Positions 30,146-41,790 of a stretch of 64,000 nucleotides of DNA are shown in pieces. The translations under genes and the position numbers were made by a program. The notes beneath the pieces were generated by a model that did not search any database, had not been told where the DNA came from, and saw only the letters and a list, made by a program, of their open reading frames with translations. Every line of letters begins with the position of its first letter. The first letter of the stretch is position 1. The stretch is from the NCBI GenBank assembly GCA_025526995.1, contig JAHLKG010000021.1:496001-560000 (forward strand), given 5' to 3'. This DNA comes from Powellomyces hirtus. Taxonomy: Eukaryota > Chytridiomycota > Chytridiomycetes > Spizellomycetales > Powellomycetaceae.

Positions 30146-33100
30146 CTAGGTTCTCTTACGTTGCCTGGCTGCTAGCCGTTGGCCGCGGTCCTCTCTGGGA
30201 TGCTCCCTGAGCCATTCTTCCATTGCGGTCGTTCCCTTCACGTGTGCGTAGGGCTCCCACGTGTTCTGGGTGTTGTCGTAACCTGTCCATTTGACTAAGA
30301 ACTGCTCGATGTTCCTGTGCCATCTTGCATTTAGGATCTTGTCCACTCGGTAGGTTTCCTGACCGTCCTCGTCCTTCTCGGGCTCCGGCGGAGCGGTGAC
30401 CTGTCTGTACGGGGTACCACCCGGGTCGTGGTAACGTCTCAGAATGCTGACATGAAAGACTGGGTGCAACCCGGTGAACTCCCTGGGTAGTTCGAGCTCG
30501 TAGGTGTCAGGATGCAGGCCCTTGCCGCGTACTGTGAATGGTCCAATCCATTGCTCAGCCAGCTTTTTGTTCCTTGTGGTGACGCTGGTAATGGCGATAC
30601 CCTCACGATGGAGTAAGACCTTGTCACCCTCTCGGTATGCCTCCGTGTGCTTTTTGCAATCATAGTACTTTGCCTGCTGGTCCTGTGCATCCCAGAGCCG
30701 TTGCTGCACGATGCAGCTCACGTCGGCAAATTCCTTAATCCGTCTCTCCACCGCGGTTCGTGCTGATTGCCTTATCATCTCTCCGGGGTTAGGTCCTACC
30801 CATTGGTTCGGTACCCGAGGAACACGGCCTAGGTCAATCTCGAAAGGAGATAGTCCCGTTGATGTCTGCGGCGCTTGGTTGTAGTTGTACTCGAGTGTGA
30901 GGAGTAAACTCTTCCAGTTGGAACCAGCGTAGTCAAGAAAGGGGCCCATGATTCCCTAGATTGTCTTGATGGCGTTCTCCGCCTTGCCGTCGGTCTGTTG
31001 GAGTTGTGCCAACAAGAGTTCCTGCCTGAGGTCGAGTGCCCGCATGAGGTACCGCCAGAATTTTGAGAGCCACTTGGGGTTCCGATCGCTCACGATGGTG
31101 TGGGGTAACCCCGTATGGCGAAATGCCTGTTCCAGAAAGAGTTGAGCCGTCTCCTGAGCTGTAGCGCATGTGTTAGTAGATAGGAGTATCATGCGGCATG
31201 AAAGGTAGTCAACAATGAGGAGTACAGTGTCCGCCATCTTGGTCAGTCTCTCGCCGGTGTCTTGCAAAGGGTTCTTTGTCACGTTGGGCTCTACCCAAGG
31301 TTCCCCCCCCTTAGAGTCTGACGAGAGGAAGAAAATATCCATGCCGATTTGTTGCCAACAAGCGTCGGGAATTCTTAAACTGCAGAGGAAACCGATCGGC
31401 GCGGCTCGCTTGTGACGTTGGCAGGTAGGGCAGGTGCAGATATATTGGTACACATCACGCTCCATGTGGGGCCAATAGTACGACTCCAGAAGTTTGGCGA
31501 GCGTCCGTTGGACACCGGAGTGACCACTGTTCGCAAGGGAGTCGTGATGAATCTGAAGGGGTGGCCCCTGCAAGCTGTTGGGGACGTACCGACGGTTGTG
31601 GTACATCAAGAATCGGTGCGGGGGGGAATTCAGCATCCAGAATCGGCGCGCATGGCCGGATAACTTCTCCTGTGGACCGTTGATAGTTAGTAAGATGTTT
31701 TGGCTGAAATCATCGGATGCAAGCGCTCGGGTCCAGTCCGCATCGGTCGGTATGTGCATTGTGACAATCTTCTCCGTGTACACAATGGCGGTGACCACGT
31801 CAATCTTGGCCTGGCAGGTCGCACACTTGGGGGCGTAAGTCGGGTCGCGACTGAGGAAGTCGGCAATCGAATTCCATGTGCCGGGGAGGTATTCCACTGA
31901 GAAATTGAACTGTTGGAGGAACTCGACCCAGCCTGCTTGGCGACGTGACAGGTGGGGTTGTTCCTGGAGATAGATCAGGGATTTGTGGTCAACAAAAGTG
32001 CGGAATGGGCGGCCGATGAGGTAATGGCGGTTAGCGCGTATGGATTTGACTAGTCCCAGCAGTTCTTGTTCATGCACGGGGTATCGGGTCTTGGCTGGTT
32101 GCATCTTGCGGGAGTAGTATGTCACCGGGCAAAGTTGCGAAAGGTTAGCTAAGCCTGATTTGGTTGTAGGTAGTGGATGAGGGTATGGGAAATCCCCTGC
32201 AGCCGGCTGTGCCAGCCATCCGCCATAGGCGTAGCCCGATGCATCTGTAAACAAGTAGGTGTCGAGCGCCGGGTTGAAATACGCTTGGGTAGGTGCCGAA
32301 GAGCATTATTCCTTTAAGCGATTGAACGCCTTGTCCTCCTCGTCGCCCCATTGCCATGGGCGATTGCTGGATCGTAGGTTCGTTAACGGTAAGGTGATCT
32401 GTGCATACTCAGGGATGTATTCTTTGACGTAGTTGACAAGGCCCATGAAACTGAGGAGTTCCAGGGAGTTGGTCGGGCGAGGTCGTTCCCGGACCGCGGT
32501 CACCTTGGAGGGGGCAATACTCAGGCCATCCTTGCCGACTCGGTGGCTGCAGAACTCGACTTTGTCAACCGCCCATTGACATTTGCTGGGTTTGATGTGA
32601 AGGCGATGTTCCGCCAGGGTCTTGAGGACCTTGTCGACGTGCTGAATGTGCGAACTCATGTTGGTGCTGAGAATGAGAATATCGTCGAGGTATGAGATCA
32701 CATAGGCATCTTACTTGTCGCCCAAGAGTTTGTTGGTTAGTTGCTGGAATGTAGCAGGTGCATTAGTTAAGCTGAAAGGTAGAACATTGTATTTGAAATA
32801 ACCAAAACGTGTTCGGAACGCTGTTTCTCCCTATCTTCCGGTCGAATCATGATGCAGTGGTATGCGTCGCGGATGTCAATCACGGTGAATACCCGCATGT
32901 TGACAAGCCTGTCACGCAGCTCTGAGAGGTTCGGAAGCAGCGTGGCATCCTTGTGGGTCATCTTGTTCAGTGCCCGGTAGTCAATGCAGCAGCGTAAGCC
33001 GCCGTCCTTCTTCAGGGCAAATAGGACGGGCGCGCCCCACGGGCTGCGAGAATGTGAGATCCAACCTGTGTCCATTAAACGCTGCGTCTGCTGGCTGAGC

Positions 33101-34889
33101 TTGTCCAATTCGTCAGGGCTCAAATGCCAGAGTGGCTGCATCACGGGCTTCGAGCCGGGTTTGAGCCGAATGGTGAAATTGTCCTCGCCTCAATCTGGAG
33201 GCATGCCTGACTGCTCGGTGAATAGCGCTGTGACGTATTTCTCTAGGGTCGGTCGGAGTGGATGGTCGGCCGCCAGCGCCTCTAGCGGGTCCTCTTGATC
33301 TGCCGTCTTGGCTTTGGCGTTGGTGTGGCGTCGTCCCTCCAAGATTGCCCTTTTCTTGGCGTCGACCGTCCGTACGAATTGAGCCTCTACGACTGGAATT
33401 GCATCTACGATGTGTACCTCGAAGACTCCAGTGATCTCGCCCTTCTTCATCAAGCGTTTCCATTGCTTGGCCGTGTAGATTTCCTCTGCATTGAGTGCTG
33501 GCTTCGCCAGCTGGAATCTGCAGGGCCGTATCTCTCGTGGGGAGAGCAGGCGGGCGGCGCACGCGGACGGTGCTTCCCAATGGCAATTAGTCGATTTGGC
33601 TCAAAGGCTGAGGGTCTGGCTGTTGTGGTAGAATGTCATCGTTGGGAAGCCTTCTTGATCGAAAAGCCCTCGGACGTCCAGCCCCAATATGAATGGCAAG
33701 CCCAGTATGGCATCGACCCTGATCGGCGCGACCACGAACAGTACGGTATCCTCCCGGTAGATGATCTTCTCCTCGGTGAACACCGAGAGGTCCCCACAGG
33801 TCATCTTTGTTGCCCCGTAGTTTCCCGCTCTGTCGCCCCACCGGACCTCCAGCGGAGTTGGAGAGGTGTAGGTCCGGAGGCCGTTTTTGGCGGCCCAAGT
33901 GTCGCTGATGATCAGGGTGTTACATCCAGTATCGATTAGGATGCGGGCAAAGTGCCCTTGTACCTTCCCGTGGACCACAAATGTTTTCCTGTGAATGCGG
34001 GGTCCCGGTCTGTCCGTGGGGATCTTGTCTTGCATCCGGGGTTGGGGTACTGAGACGGTGCAAGCGTTCAGCACCTGGGGCGAAAATCCGAGCTGTTGAC
34101 TGAGCCCCCGTCGCTGGCCGCCTCATCTCCGGACCCTTCGGTGATCTCTACAGGGGCGGCGAACGTCCTATGCTCACCGGTCTTGCCTTACCTGCTGGGC
34201 ACTCACAGGCGTAATGCCCCTTGCCTCCGCAGTTGAAACATTTGTTGCGCTCACGGCGTTCGTTGTAGATGGTGCGCTCACGGTGTGAAATCCCTTGGTA
34301 GTTGTCCATACCGCATGTGGGGCGGCCTGAGCCGTAGGGTGTGTGGCGCCCCCGTTCTCGTGCTTGATAGTTCCCTCAGTGGACCTGGGCCGGCTGCACT
34401 GCAGCGTACTGACGTCTTCTCCCGTCGGAGGTCACCCGCGCGAGGTCATCCGCATAGCCTCGAATCTTGTAGCATAACAGGGCTTTGTTCTGTAGCTCAG
34501 TGATAGGGATCTTGGTGCCATTATTCCTCATGATCACGGCGTAGCAGTGGTCTCAAATGCGCTGGCCGACATGGTTGGTCGAGAATCCGGTCAAGAAGTA
34601 GTCACGCTCTTGCCTTGGGGTAAGTCGCTCCTTGTCGTCGAGCGTTGCAATCTGGGCCCAAAGGGTATTAAACTTGGCGATGTACTCTGATATGCTATTA
34701 GTGAAAACCAGCCGCTTCATCTTTGCCTCCGCGGTGTTTCGTAGGTTGGTGGGATAGAAGCGGGTGCGGAGGATCCTCGTGAACTCTTCCAATGTTGTGG
34801 GTAGGTCGTCGGCATCCCTGAGCATTTGCCACCACTCGTCGATGGTCTCCTTGAGGTACCCTGAGATGTGATCGACGTCCCAGTGGGCC
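30146..34889 (-). pseudogene. Gypsy-1 gag (C-terminal part) and pol
   Basis: From high to low coordinates: gag capsid region to about 34553; CCHC knuckle (CFNCGGKGHYACEC) near 34200-34250; protease with intact Asp-Thr-Gly near 33940 (34074-33601); RT 33144-32306, broken by frameshifts near 32830 and 32710, with YLDD near 32690; RNase H and integrase (H2C2 motif near 31410-31490) in 32254-30956; integrase end and chromodomain (YRVDKIL, FLVKWTGY, NTWEP) in 30949-30146. A TAG near 30951 stands where CAG is likely, in the same frame as its surroundings. The chromodomain marks it as a chromovirus. Confidence 0.87.
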
Positions 34890-35256
34890 TATTGGAATGT
34901 TGAGACTTGCGTACTCAACGTTTGGTCCTTACATTAGATCCTTACTTGGATTCTCCAACTAGAACGCGTGACCATCATACCGGTAACGCTAAGAGCTGAA
35001 TTGGATCACGTGTGATCACGTGATTGGAGAAAAAGTAGATTAGAACGCTCGAAGCGAGACATTACCGATAAGACTTTAAGACATAAAAATACATTCACAT
35101 ACATTACATCTCCGTGCATCTGACAACGCTACATCGTCATCTGCATCACAGAAGAGCTCTGTAAACCCCCTTTACGAAGTATACTGGAGGCCACATCGAA
35201 TTCGGCCAATCCTCTGCATTTCCGATAAAGTACTGGAAACGCCGATATCTCTAACA
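34890..35256 (+). repeat. Copia-1 5' LTR
   Basis: TATTGGAATG...CTCTAACA, 367 bp. The TA...CA ends are atypical for LTRs (usually TG...CA) but are fixed by the GGGCC duplication. It holds an inverted CACGTG/GATCACGTG block near 35008-35023. Confidence 0.95.
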
Positions 35257-35270
35257 GGTTATGAGCCCTG
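35257..35270 (+). other. Half-tRNA primer-binding site (Copia-1)
   Basis: GGTTATGAGCCCTG directly after the LTR; complement of the initiator tRNA-Met anticodon arm. Confidence 0.85.
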
Positions 35271-35370
35271 AGACCGGTCGAATTCGAATCATTCTCCCTT
35301 CGTAAAACCTGTAAACTACAAGTCTTCCGTCAAATTCAAGTGCCAAGAAAGTACCGAGCACACCGTCAAG

Positions 35371-38300
35371 ATGCCTACTGCAAGATCTCCCATTCAAGGA
35401 GTGCAGACCCGCCAACAAGCCCGTCAAGCCACACGAGTAGCCCAACGGGGTCCTGACGCTGAAGAAGACGTTAATATAGATGCCTCAATCTACCATGATT
35501 CCCACGACGCAGATGCCGATGTGGATGAGATGAATCATGGAGAAATTCATGCAGACTTGGCGATAGTACCGTCCGAAGTACCGACTGACATTGTCATGCA
35601 AATTCTGCAGAGGTTCAAGATGGAAATCGACGAAAAACTCGACCATCGGATGGACAGGTTGGAGAGGACTTTATTGACTAGTTCAAACCCTCTCGCTACA
35701 TCAACTTCCCATCAACAACCCGAGAAGTACGAAAAGCCTCATATCGGTGGTCATTCTATGGCCGTTTCACCGATGAGAAGCCCAAAAACGGGCCTTGAGT
35801 ACCCTTTTCTACATCAACACATTACTCACGGCGAAGTTGAAGCCCCAGTTGCCCCTCACTTTCGTCCGTCTTCCCCAACGGAGAGCACAACAACTACGAG
35901 CAGCAGAAAGAGTGATGATCGAGACGCACAACGTACATCATTTGCATACTTCAAATCTGCGATCGATGCAGTATCTACATTCGACGGGACGGGAAATCTC
36001 TCAAAACTCGCCGACTTCATTGATCAGCTTACTCTAGTCTTTCGCCTAAAACCTGTCTCTGAAGAAGAACAACTCTCATTCATCTTCACAAAGCTCTCTG
36101 GCGAGCAAAACAATGGTATCGTAATCACCAGAAAGATGCCGAACAAGGGATGGTGGAGCCCATCACGGATTGGGAATCCTTCAAGCCTCCTTTCCTCTCG
36201 CGTTACCAACCAAGTGATCATGAAGAAACTTTGCTCACTCAACTTGAAAGACTCCGACAAGGAAGTCATTCCATCTCGCAGTACAATACCTCATTCACGA
36301 AGATCACAAGTCAAATCCCCTTGAAGGTGCCGTTCGAAATCTACAAGTGGTTTTACCTTCGCGGAATGAATGAACATCATGCAGAGCTCGTCAGAACTCA
36401 AAGTTTCAAGGATCTCCATGGCCTCATGGCAGCTGCCAAGCGTCTGGATAACGGAAGTAACAAGAGTAACCAAAACAACCGTTTCGCCAAGAAGAGGGAA
36501 AACATCGCGCTCGAAGCCCAACCTTCAAAGAAAGACGGCTCAAGTCACAAGAAGACCGACGCGAAGAAGACCACAGACTCAAAGAAGAGACAGAACTTCC
36601 CCTGTTGGTTATGCAATTCGAATGAACATACCCCATTCAATTGTCCCCTCAAAGCCAAGGCAGTCGAAGCCTTAAAACCCGCTGCTAATGCCAACATTGC
36701 AGAAGCACATAACGCCACTACATTGGCTTACCTGGATTCGGGCTGCTCACAGCACATGACGAATGACATTTCCATTCTCGAATCCTACGAAGAGCACTCA
36801 ACGCGCGTCAGATTTGGAAACAACGCCTTTCTCGATGCCGAAGCGAAAGGGAACACTATCTTGAAGCTTCCAGATGGAGATGTACCTCTCACTGATGTTC
36901 TTTACGTTCCGAAGCTTGCCAAAACTCTCATCTCGGTCTCTGCACTCGCCAAAGATGGAAAGAGAGTCACTTTTGAAGATGAGAGCGCTATCATTCAAGA
37001 CTGCAATGGCACTACGAACGACATCACCATACCTCTCGTTCGAGGAATGTATCACATCTCGCCAACTCCGATGGCTTTCGCTACTCAAACTCGCTCAAGG
37101 ACACACGCATCCAATGTACCGACACACGCGTCGAAAAATACATCTACCGAATTGACAAAATGGACAAACGCGTCCAATGTACCGACACACGCGTCCGATA
37201 CATCGATTCAAGCACTCAACCTGTCGACAGACGCTACCGGTATGGCGGTCACGCGTTCTACCCCGCTCCAAGCCACGTCGGAGGGGCCAGCTGCCCCGAA
37301 TGGGGGGCCAGCCGGCCCGATACTCTCCAGTGAGGGGGCTGGCCAGCCCCAAATTGGGGCGGCCAGCCCCCCACTGGAGAGTGAGAGTTGTGGGTGCTGT
37401 GGTGGGGGGCCGGCCGCCCCAAAAGCATCGGATGATGCTGAGGATGGTGCCCCCTCGGGGGCACCATCCGCCGATGGCGCCGCCGCCGCCGCCGCCGCCG
37501 CTGCTTCGGCGGCTTCTTCTGGGGCTTGTTCTGGTCCCTTTTCTCCTGTCAACGAAGGAACCCTCTGGCATCACCGATTGGGCCATCCTGGCACTCACAT
37601 CTTGAAGCAACTCAAGCTCCCAATGACCAACGAAGTCTGCAAAGGTTGCGAGTTTGGTAAGCACAAGCGCTCACCATTCAACGGTACGATGACACGGTCC
37701 AAGACGCCACTCGATCGCCTACATTTCGACCTAAACGGTCCGCACATACCTGCGGTTGGCGATGAGAAATATGCCCTCGTTGTGATCGATGACTATTCCC
37801 GCTTCACATGGATCTTCTTCTTGAAGACGAAGAGCGAATCTACTGCAAAATTGATTGAATTCATCAATTTCATCGAAAAACAGACCAACGAAAGGGTCAG
37901 ACGACTTCATTCCGATCGAGGGGGGGAGTTTGTCAATCACGATCTGAAAGAATTCATTTCGAAAAAGGGCATCCTGCACGAACTCACCGCTGCAGATTCC
38001 CCACAGTCCAACAGTGTAGCTGAAAGGTTCAACCTCACCCTGTTCGACACCATTTGTTCATTGGAACACTCATACGGCATCCCAAAACAACTCTGGACCG
38101 AGTTAGCGACTACATCAGTCTACTTACGGAATTGCCTCCCCCACAAGTCCAATAACAACATCTCACCGTACGAAAGGCTTTACGGCGAAGAGCCCTCACT
38201 TTCTCACCTTCGTGTGATTTGGGCCGATGCCTTTGTGCATCTTGTCAAGAGAAAACAAGCCTCGAAGTGGGCACCGCGCGCCACACGTCTCAAGCTCATC

Positions 38301-40250
38301 GGTTACGAATTTGACGGCGCTTACCGCTGTTGGGATGACAACCGTCAAGAAATAGTCATTTCTTGCGATGTAACGTTTGACAAAACTTCAGTACTCGAAC
38401 TCGCAAAACACTACATCCCGCCTGAAGAACTCTATGAAGTCAAAGAGACTCTCGACTCACATGATGGCCCGGAAGGCCCTGAATTCCTCTGCAAATGGCT
38501 GGGATTCGAAGACAAAGATAATACATGGGAACCGACCAAAAATGTCAATCATTTGACGGTATTTGCTGACTACATTAACAAGAAGACAGCGATCGCTCTT
38601 TTGGGTGCAAGTACCGAAGAACCCCAAACCTACAAACAAGCGCTCTCATCAGATGATGCACCGAAGTGGACCGAGGCCATAAATGCAGAATTGAAGTCCC
38701 TTCATACCAATGAAACATGGGAAGTCATCAACCCCAAATCCTTACCGCACAATCAACGGCCCATCCGCACCAAATGGGTATTCAAGATTAAGCGAGACCT
38801 GAATGGTCAACCCCAACGATACAAGGCCCGGCTTGTAGTGAAAGGCTTCGAACAACGCTACGGTATCGACTATAACGAAACCTACGCTCCGGTTGCCAAG
38901 ATAGCTACCCAACGCGTCCTCCTTGCTCTCGCCGCCAGTCTAGGCTTGAAATGCCATCAAATGGATGTAGTAACCGCATTCCTGAATGGGATTGTTACCG
39001 AGACCATCCTAATCTATGCCCCTGAAGGCTCTGGCTTTCCGCCCGGGACCATCCTTCGACTCCGAAAGGCCCTTTACGGTCTGAAACAAGCCCCGCGCGA
39101 ATGGTACTCCCTACTTCACAAAGAACTGACTTCTTTGGGATTCAAGCGCCTGGCAAATGACAATGCCGTTTACATCAGAACTCTACCTGAAAGTGACTCA
39201 CTGCAGTACATCTCTGTCTACGTCAACGATCTTCTCATTTTCGCGAAGACCGAATCAGAAATCTCGTCAATCAAGACATCCCTGCACAACGAGTTCAACA
39301 TGACAGACCTAGACGAAGTCAGCCACTACCTAGGAATGAGAGTTCGACGCGACTACTCAAGGCACGTCATCTACCTCGATCAAGAGTCATATGTAAATGA
39401 CATCCTCGAGCGCTTTGGTATGCAAGATTGCAAGCCCGTCAACACTCCGATAGGCCAGACCAAGCACGAACCCTACGAAGTCGAAAATACAAAGACTTCA
39501 CCTAACCCGCAAGAAGGAGAATATCACGAAATCGTTGGTTCTCTCATGTACCTGATGATATGCACGCGTCCTGACATCGCTGTCGCAGTCAGTATGCTTT
39601 CTCGCTTCGCAAGCAACCCTTCGCCTCAACATCTGCAAGCTGCAAAGCGCGTTCTTCGCTACCTACGGGGAACATCAGATTACAGCCTCTGCATCGGCGG
39701 AAATAACGTCACCCTTCACGGCTACAGCGATGCCGATTGGGGAAACAACATCATTGATCGACGGTCAATCACTGGCTACCTTTTGTACATTGGAAATGCG
39801 CGCCCCGTTACTTGGGCTTCAAAGCGCCAACCCACCGTTGCTCTCTCATCTACCGAAGCTGAATACATGGCACTTTCCTTTGCCACTCAAGAAACAATCT
39901 GGCTTTGCTCACTTCTGCAAGAACTCCAAATCCCCGAATATCTCGATGAGAATGCTCGACCTACAACGATCTACGAAGACAATCAGTCATGCATCTCGTT
40001 GGCAATGAATCCTGTGCATCACGCTCGTACCAAGCCCATCGACATTTGACATCACTTCATTCGTGATCACATCAACAAAGAGATTCACCTGGAGTACTTA
40101 CCCACCGCTGAAATGGTAGCCGACTCACTTACGAAGCCTTTACCGGCCCCGGCATTCAAATACCATCGCGAAAGCATGTGCATCAAGCACTATGACAACA
40201 CCATCACGCCAATGACGAAAGCATCCATGACAGAGCTCCCGAATGAGTAA
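35371..40250 (+). pseudogene. Copia-1 gag-pol polyprotein with frameshift and TGA
   Basis: Starts at ATG 35371 (MPTARSPIQ). A one-base deletion near 36101 shifts the capsid frame, as the copy at 48905-49687 shows. From 36150 the frame is open to TGA 40047-40049, then continues in frame to TAA 40248-40250. Seen in order: CCHC-like knuckle (CWLCNSNEHTPFNC, about 36602); protease LDSGCSQHM (36736); GC-rich spacer (37110-37550); integrase zinc motif (WHHRLGHPG, CKGC) and core with Asp, Asp (HSDRGGEF) and Glu (NSVAERFN); chromodomain 38425-38585 (FLCKWLGF, NTWEP); RT with YVND instead of YVDD (39219-39230); RNase H. The TGA sits where an Arg CGA is expected. Confidence 0.9.
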
Positions 40251-40289
40251 AATCCCATCATCGCGGATCGATTGCTCGGACAGGGGGTG

Positions 40290-40656
40290 TATTGGAATGT
40301 TGAGACTTGCGTACTCAACGTTTGGTCCTTACATTAGATCCTTACTTGGATTCTCCGACTAGAACGCGTGACCATCATACCGGTAACGCTAAGAGCTGAA
40401 TTGGATCACGTGTGATCACGTGATTGGAGAAAAAGTAGATTAGAACCCTCGAAGCAAGACATTACCGATAAGACTTTAAGACATAAAAATACATTCACAT
40501 ACATTACATCTCCGTGCATCTGACAACGCTACATCGTCATCTGCATCACAGAAGAGCTCTGTAAACCCCCTTTACAAAGTATACTGGAGGCCACATCGAA
40601 TTCGGCCAATCCTCTGCATTTCCGATAAAGTACTGGAAACGCCGATATCTCTAACA
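40290..40656 (+). repeat. Copia-1 3' LTR
   Basis: 367 bp; differs from 34890-35256 at four visible sites, three of them transitions. Followed by the GGGCC duplication. Confidence 0.95.
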
Positions 40657-41065
40657 GGGCCGTCCTGAAGTCAGTTGCCTCAAGGTAGCGTGTATGGACC
40701 TTCAAGAACTTGTCAACCTTAGACACCATTTCTTTGCTGTTTCCTTTGCCGTCGAAGTGTGTCAGCTGCTTGCGAAGGTTCTCACGGCGTTCATCTTTGG
40801 CTTGCATTTGTGCTTGGTTTTCTTCCACCAGGATAATGTCGACGTGTGGTGTTGCAGCCGTCGGTTGGGCTTGAGCTGGGAACCTCGAAAGGAGAGCGGT
40901 GAAACGTGCTTCTCCCATTGCAATCTGCTCCTGCAGTAGCCGTTGGGTCTCCGCCAATTGTGCAGCCAACATTATGACGGGGTTGTCGGTCAGTGTGTCG
41001 ACTTCGGGTTCTCCTACTCCCTGGCTTTCTCCTGCCATTGTGCTGTTCCTGGTGCTACGTGCCAT
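40657..41065 (-). pseudogene. Gypsy-1 gag, N-terminal part
   Basis: Minus strand from ATG 41065: MARSTRNSTMAGESQ, a predicted coiled region rich in Gln/Glu and the start of a capsid domain, interrupted by Copia-1 after codon about 134. The frame continues across the insert at 34889 when one GGGCC copy is dropped. Confidence 0.85.
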
Positions 41066-41093
41066 TGTTGTCGTCTACGGGGTGGTGCTACCA

Positions 41094-41368
41094 TGTAATA
41101 ATACTAGGTCCGTTGCCAGAGTCCAGTCTTCTATTCAGGAATTCCCTATGTCTAATTCTACTGTAAGATCCCTAAGTCTTGAATACGCCCTCGTCGGAGT
41201 ATTCCTACTTTTTTTCTGGACCACGGGGCAGTCCCGGTTACGTGATGGCCATCCGTGGCCATCCCTAAGGTCTAGTACCCTTCAGGGTGCTGACGCTAGC
41301 ATCCCTCTCGTGCAGGGCTCTTCCCAACGCGTGTCTAGGCTTAGGCTGACAAGCCAAGCCTCATTACA
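41094..41368 (-). repeat. Gypsy-1 5' LTR
   Basis: 275 bp, read on the minus strand TGTAATGAGG...TATTATTACA, followed by primer site TGGTAGCACCAC at 41093-41082. Confidence 0.92.
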
Positions 41369-41790
41369 GGCTGTGTGCCACGTGACAACCGAGTGATTCA
41401 TGTTTGTTACAGCATATTCGTCGAAGTAGTTGAACTCATTGTAGGCAATGCCAATATAGGCTGTAATGAAGTAATTGCACGCTCTGACACTGGTGGTGAC
41501 AAAAACGTCGATCAACTCCATGTTGTGCTTGCCGGAGAAGTACAGGATCGTCTTCATATTGGCAACAAGGGTTGTCGATACTCGTTAGGTTGATCACCGT
41601 TTTGTGGAGCAGGACCAACGGCGGGCATGGTCCAGGCGGCAGGTCCGGGTGCAGCCATTGTAAATCACTATATTTCAATCAAAGAAAGAGCAAGAGGAAA
41701 TGAGTTTGACAGGAAAGAACGGGAGTGGTGCTACCATGTGAGGTGCCTATGTTTCAAGGCGGGAGAAGTATGTTTCAAACGTGGGTGCAA
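41369..41790 (-). mobile_element. Gypsy-2 copy c: LTR edge, primer site and gag start
   Basis: The minus strand reads a short LTR end (41790-41737, ending CACCTCACA), primer site (41736-41725), leader, and gag from ATG 41658 to the Gypsy-1 LTR. Gag matches 1101-1400 (MELID, FVTTSVRACN) but has a one-base frameshift near 41562. The right edge against Copia-4 copy b is approximate. Confidence 0.8.

Larger units (their letters stand above)
34890..40656 (+). mobile_element. Copia-1, full-length chromodomain-bearing copia element
   Basis: 5767 bp inserted in Gypsy-1 gag with the target duplication GGGCC (34885-34889 and 40657-40661). The two 367-bp LTRs differ at four positions seen (about 1%). 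The primer-binding site and a polypurine run (CAGGGGG, 40281-40287) abut the LTRs. Polyprotein order is gag, knuckle, protease, integrase, chromodomain, RT, RNase H. It is recent yet carries three lesions: a one-base gag deletion, Asp-to-Asn in the RT active site, and TGA near the end. Confidence 0.95.
28267..41368 (-). mobile_element. Gypsy-1, Ty3/gypsy chromovirus split by a nested Copia-1
   Basis: Minus strand: 5' LTR 41368-41094, primer site TGGTAGCACCAC (41093-41082), gag N-part 41065-40662, nested Copia-1 (40656-34890), gag C-part, protease, RT, RNase H, integrase, chromodomain, then an antisense zinc-finger gene (28958-29689, plus strand), polypurine tract (28549-28542) and 3' LTR 28541-28267. 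Without the insert it is about 7.3 kb. Both LTRs are 275 bp but clearly diverged. The flanks show no 5-bp duplication. Confidence 0.88.

Noticed and set aside
38457..38639. Minus-strand open frame opposite the Copia-1 chromodomain, repeated in other copies (26808-26990, 46510-46692).
   Set aside because: It is conserved only because the sense strand is nearly identical between copies; it has no start context, no motif and no intron. Unlike the RING genes it lies wholly inside pol.
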